NCBI GenBank assembly: GCA_963281155.1
Contig: CAUJLY010000006.1
Location: forward strand, 1,488,001-1,552,000
DNA: 64,000 nt
Reading direction: 5' to 3'
Source: Rhabditophanes sp. KR3021
Lineage: Eukaryota > Nematoda > Chromadorea > Rhabditida > Alloionematidae
The translations under genes were made by a program, and so were the position numbers. Positions 60,501-64,000 of this stretch are shown here, piece after piece. The stretch's first letter is position 1. Each line of letters begins with the position of its first letter. Below the pieces are notes generated by a model, which saw only the letters and a list, made by a program, of their open reading frames with translations, was not told the DNA's origin and did not search any database.

Positions 60501-63500
60501 TGACACTAAAGTCAACTTTGCCGATGATATCATCAGTATCGATAGTGTCTTCGGCGTGGAAAGCAAAGTTTGGCTTAGTGAATTCGAGTCTCCCAAAGGG
60601 TGGTAATGTAGTTGTTACATCGAGTTGAGGTTGTTGAGTAGGTGTTGGAGATTCATTAATTATAACATTAATAACCTTGTCAGCTTTAAAAGTCCCGCAA
60701 ATGGCAGTAATTTTGACTTGATAGTTCCCTAACTTTCTATCTTCCACCGCAATAACGATATTAACATTTCCTTTTTGATCAACAGTAAACATTTTCTGGG
60801 TTCCGTTAAAGGCAATCGTATACAAGATTGGAATTGATGGGTTTGAAGGAACTGAAGCTGCACCCGAATAAATTGAAACAGTTTCAGGATGATCAAGTGG
60901 TATATTAATGTTTGGGTCAACTGTTTTGTCATTAAATTGGGGCAAGAATTGTTGTAAAGCATTAGTAAAGTCGATTGTAACATTTAGTAACATTGACTCT
61001 ACATCATTCGCTTTATTAGTACCATTGACCTGTATTTCGAATACATTTTGCCTTACGTCATTAGTAGTTAGCTCAAGTTCTGTAGTTGAGGCGTTAAAAC
61101 GATTTAATCTGAAGAGTCTGTCTTCATTGCCAGAGACGATATTAAATGACCAGTCGATTGGGTCATTTTCATGAATCGGCATTGTAATCAATAGCTTTGT
61201 TCCGGCAAAGTTGGAACCTCCTGGAATTGACCAAGTTATTGGTTCCATCTCATAGATGACTGGTTGCAGTGTAGTGTGGTTGGATGATCTCTCAAATTGA
61301 ATCACCTGTTGGACACTTCTATTTAGAGAATCACTTACTATAAGTGGTAAATCATAAACGCCACTTTCAATTGTAGCTGGAAGATCTATTAACTCTACTT
61401 TTCCTTCCTTATCTATGCCAACAAACACTTCTTGGCCATTCGTCAAAAATTTGAATACCAAAGTAGTAAGTCCGCTAAAATCTCTATCAGACATCATTAC
61501 TTGCCCTAATTCAGTCCCAACTTCCATATCATCTTTAATAACAAAACGAATGTTGTGATCCACAAACTCCGGCCCAAACTCATCTACATCATTTATTTTA
61601 ATTTGAACCTTAGTAGAGGTTGTTTCATCATTCATTTTGGCAGTGGCAATCAGATTTAATGATTCCATTTGATTCTGGCTTCATTTGCTCTAGATCGATG
61701 TCTTTGATTACGATTAAATTTCCATTGTCATCGATGTTGAAGGTGTCGCTAGGTTGAATCGTGTATCTTACAGTATCTTGCGAAGACGGGTCTTGGGTTA
61801 CTTTAATTGAAGTGTTGATGACACTTCCGATGGCAGTATTTTCATCAATACTGAATCTATACAATAAAGAAGGGAACATGGTCTCGTCAACTTTGATGGT
61901 AATTGCGGCGTCACTGAAAAACTGGGGGAAGTCCATATTCCTAGCTCTAACAACCACAAAAACAAATCCTTTCTTATGGTTATTCTTAACAAATGTTTCG
62001 TCGACAGACAATTGCCCAGTAATTTTATCAATATCCAATCCTTGCGGGAAATTAACAGTTGGGAACATCGAATATTCAATGGGACTATTAGCCAAGGTAC
62101 AATTAACTTTAGGCAACTTCAACGGCATCTCCCCATTCAAAGGCACATGAAATTGATAAGCTAATTTGTCAAACACGGGAAACTTTTCGCGATCTTTCAT
62201 CACAACCACTTTCATTTGGTGAGAGGCAGTCAGGTAATCATTTCTAATTGATGCTTTCAGTTTTAGAATATACTCTCCTGGCATTAGCTTGCTTCTTAAT
62301 TGTAATCTGTCTTCTTCAATTTCGAAATACTTTTTGATTCTTGAATCACTTTCGAGACTGTACTTGATAAGTTCAGACATCGTTGATCTTGCCTGCACAT
62401 TTATTATAGATGATCCAGGAGCTTTGTCTGATGAAATAAATACAATTTTGGGAAGTGGGACAAATTCCAGTTTATCTGTTTCGTTCGAAACAATATGCAA
62501 AACCACGACCGTCTGTGATTTCCTCTTGAAAACGGGAGATTGGTCCACAGCTTCCACGGTAATTTGCATTATCGGCCCATCAAGAGACGTCAATTGTACG
62601 ATAGAAGATATCTTCCCTGATTCTTCATTGATACTTAATTTCTCCAGATCCTTCTTCACACCATCATTGGCAGGAGATGCAAATTGGTATTTGACTTGCC
62701 CGATAGGCCCTGGGTCTGGGTCAGTAGCATGCACCTGAACTAAGACAACTCCACTTGGGATTGGTGCTTGTCTGTGGATATCATATCTAAATTCATCGAA
62801 TTCAGGTGCCGTTGGATTAGAGCCCCCCAACTCCACAACAACCGTTGCCTTTGACGACAAAGGAGGCTCCCCGTGATCAGTTGCTTCCACCTCAAATCTG
62901 TAGTTTTGTATCTCCTTAAAAGACTGTTCCAAATAAATGGTGCCCGTATTATTATCAATCGAAAAAAGATGTCTGTCTTGTTGAGGCAGAATTAAGCTAT
63001 ACCCAATAAGTTTATTCTTGCCCGAGTCTTCATCCATAGCAACCACCGTCCCCACCTCACTCCCAACCGACAAATCAAGCGGTGTTGTGATGGTGTAGAG
63101 GGAATTATTAAAAACAGGTGCATTGTCATTTAAATCCATTACACTGATGATAACATCTGTTTCTCCACACAAGCCAGGCTTAGACAATAAACACGCTATG
63201 ACTTTAAATTGGAAACGTTTATCTTTCTCAAAATCAAATTGGAGTGTGCTGTTTATTTCACCTGAGTTTCCATCTATTTGGAAGTTTGAGGCTTGGTTGG
63301 AGTCGGTCAGGAGACTGTAGATGATCTTGTCGTCTATCACTTCTTCTGCGCGATGATGAGCTCGCACCATACCTACTCTTCCCGGGCGTGTATTTTCGTT
63401 GAGTTTAATCTGATAAATTGCTTGTTCGAAACGAGGTTGTAACATAAATATACTTTTGGAACCATCCATCCTAACAACGATTTCACTCTTGGCCTGGAAA

Positions 63501-63585
63501 CAAAGAAAGCTATTAGTAGATAAAAAATAAACTCTATTTTTCTAACCAATATAAAGACCAGTATGAATATCAACCAATAACTCAT
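57558..63585 (-). CDS. Large non-classical transmembrane cadherin, apparent frameshift
   Basis: Exons 63585-63547, 63493-61682, 61665-58794 and 58741-57558 would encode about 1,968 residues if 16 nt at 61681-61666 are skipped. The first 13 residues plus exon 2 begin a signal peptide (WLIFILVFILA). About a dozen cadherin repeats follow, many degenerate; calcium-binding phrases such as DLNDNAPVF, KVNDNSPLF and NANDNPPTF are visible. Ser/Thr-rich mucin-like spacers interrupt repeats in the middle. One transmembrane helix (ILLIAICAVLLLLTCFIC) precedes a ~150-residue cytoplasmic tail with GPRPYNIEVTTRKTAQQILTG and an Asn-rich stretch. No catenin-binding domain, laminin-G or EGF domains, so it is not a classical, Fat or Flamingo cadherin. 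It probably mediates cell-surface adhesion. Which cadherin subgroup it belongs to was not settled. See the frameshift finding. Confidence 0.82.
59090..60300 (-). other. Ser/Thr-rich spacers in the cadherin ectodomain
   Basis: Two Thr/Ser/Pro tracts are encoded: near 59090-59160 (TTTTNTTPTPITTPPP) and near 60110-60300 (STTIQTPLSTTIQPVTSTTT and more). They sit between cadherin repeats and look like mucin-type O-glycosylated linkers. Confidence 0.75.
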
Positions 63586-63589
63586 TCTT

Positions 63590-64000
63590 CTGTATTAGTG
63601 TGTAAATATATAGCTCAAAATACAATTGCAATGAGTCTTTGAAATGTCAGAATGGCAGTAGACTTAGGTAGTAATTAGCGTATACTTATAAAGAAAAGTG
63701 AATGATGTGTATTAGTAGGAAAAGTAATATCTTTTTTAATGTCATCAGTCTATATAATTACATTTGAATATATCTCCATTGACCATTTATGTTTTAAGAA
63801 TTGGAAAATAAGCTAAAACAACAGCATAAAAGGTATGTTTACAGGATGAATTAAAACGCAAAAAGAGAATATCATATATATAATTTCACTTGACACACGA
63901 TTACTAAATACAAAAAAATTTGTGTAAAATTGATGTGTATATCCATAACAGGTAGTATAAATGTATGTTTTCACATACGTATTTAGTATTTCCTGATGCA
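63590..64000. other. Upstream flank of the cadherin gene
   Basis: AT-rich, no gene seen. It should include the promoter or 5' UTR of the cadherin. Confidence 0.4.

Overview
The window looks like part of the nuclear genome of a small invertebrate animal, most likely a nematode. It is AT-rich. Nearly all introns are 42-126 nt with GT..AG borders. Several genes are metazoan-specific (Prickle, non-classical cadherin, group VI phospholipase A2). MED12 is very long and rich in Asn/Gln/Met, as in nematodes. A receptor at 55-56 kb resembles nematode rhodopsin-like chemoreceptors. Eight genes carry a splice acceptor 4-30 nt before the start codon with no obvious 5' exon, as expected from spliced-leader trans-splicing or 5'-UTR introns. 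The species assignment is an inference; no rRNA, tRNA or SL RNA gene was seen.

Layout. 1-5.2 kb: a single-exon GIGYF (GYF-domain translational repressor) gene on the + strand. 5.9-7.7 kb: a broken, frame-shifted coding relic of unknown family. 8.3-18.5 kb, all on the - strand: PPP4R4 (protein phosphatase 4 regulatory subunit), a small secreted Cys-rich protein, UMP-CMP kinase and an ankyrin-repeat calcium-independent phospholipase A2. 18.5-30.4 kb is gene-poor, with an LRMDA-like leucine-rich-repeat gene at 22 kb and a possible 37-codon microprotein gene with a TATA box at 26.3 kb. 30.5-32.5 kb: Prickle on the + strand. 33.5-44.5 kb, - strand: GOLGA7/ERF4-like palmitoylation cofactor, then MED12 (3,336 codons in four exons). 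46.2-52.3 kb, - strand: a small two-exon gene with an unresolved reading frame and a 1,700-residue low-complexity orphan protein. 55-56.2 kb: a seven-transmembrane receptor. 57.6-63.6 kb: a large transmembrane cadherin with an apparent 16-nt frameshift.

The genes do not form one pathway. They are a mixed eukaryotic neighbourhood covering Mediator transcription control, mRNA translation repression, phosphatase regulation, nucleotide and lipid metabolism, planar polarity and adhesion. MED12 and GOLGA7 lie head-to-tail about 350 bp apart, and the downstream gene has an acceptor 8 nt before its ATG, so co-transcription is possible. All exon models were built by hand from splice motifs and frame continuity. 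Most models are frame-consistent; the cadherin and the 46.3-kb gene are not without an additional assumption.
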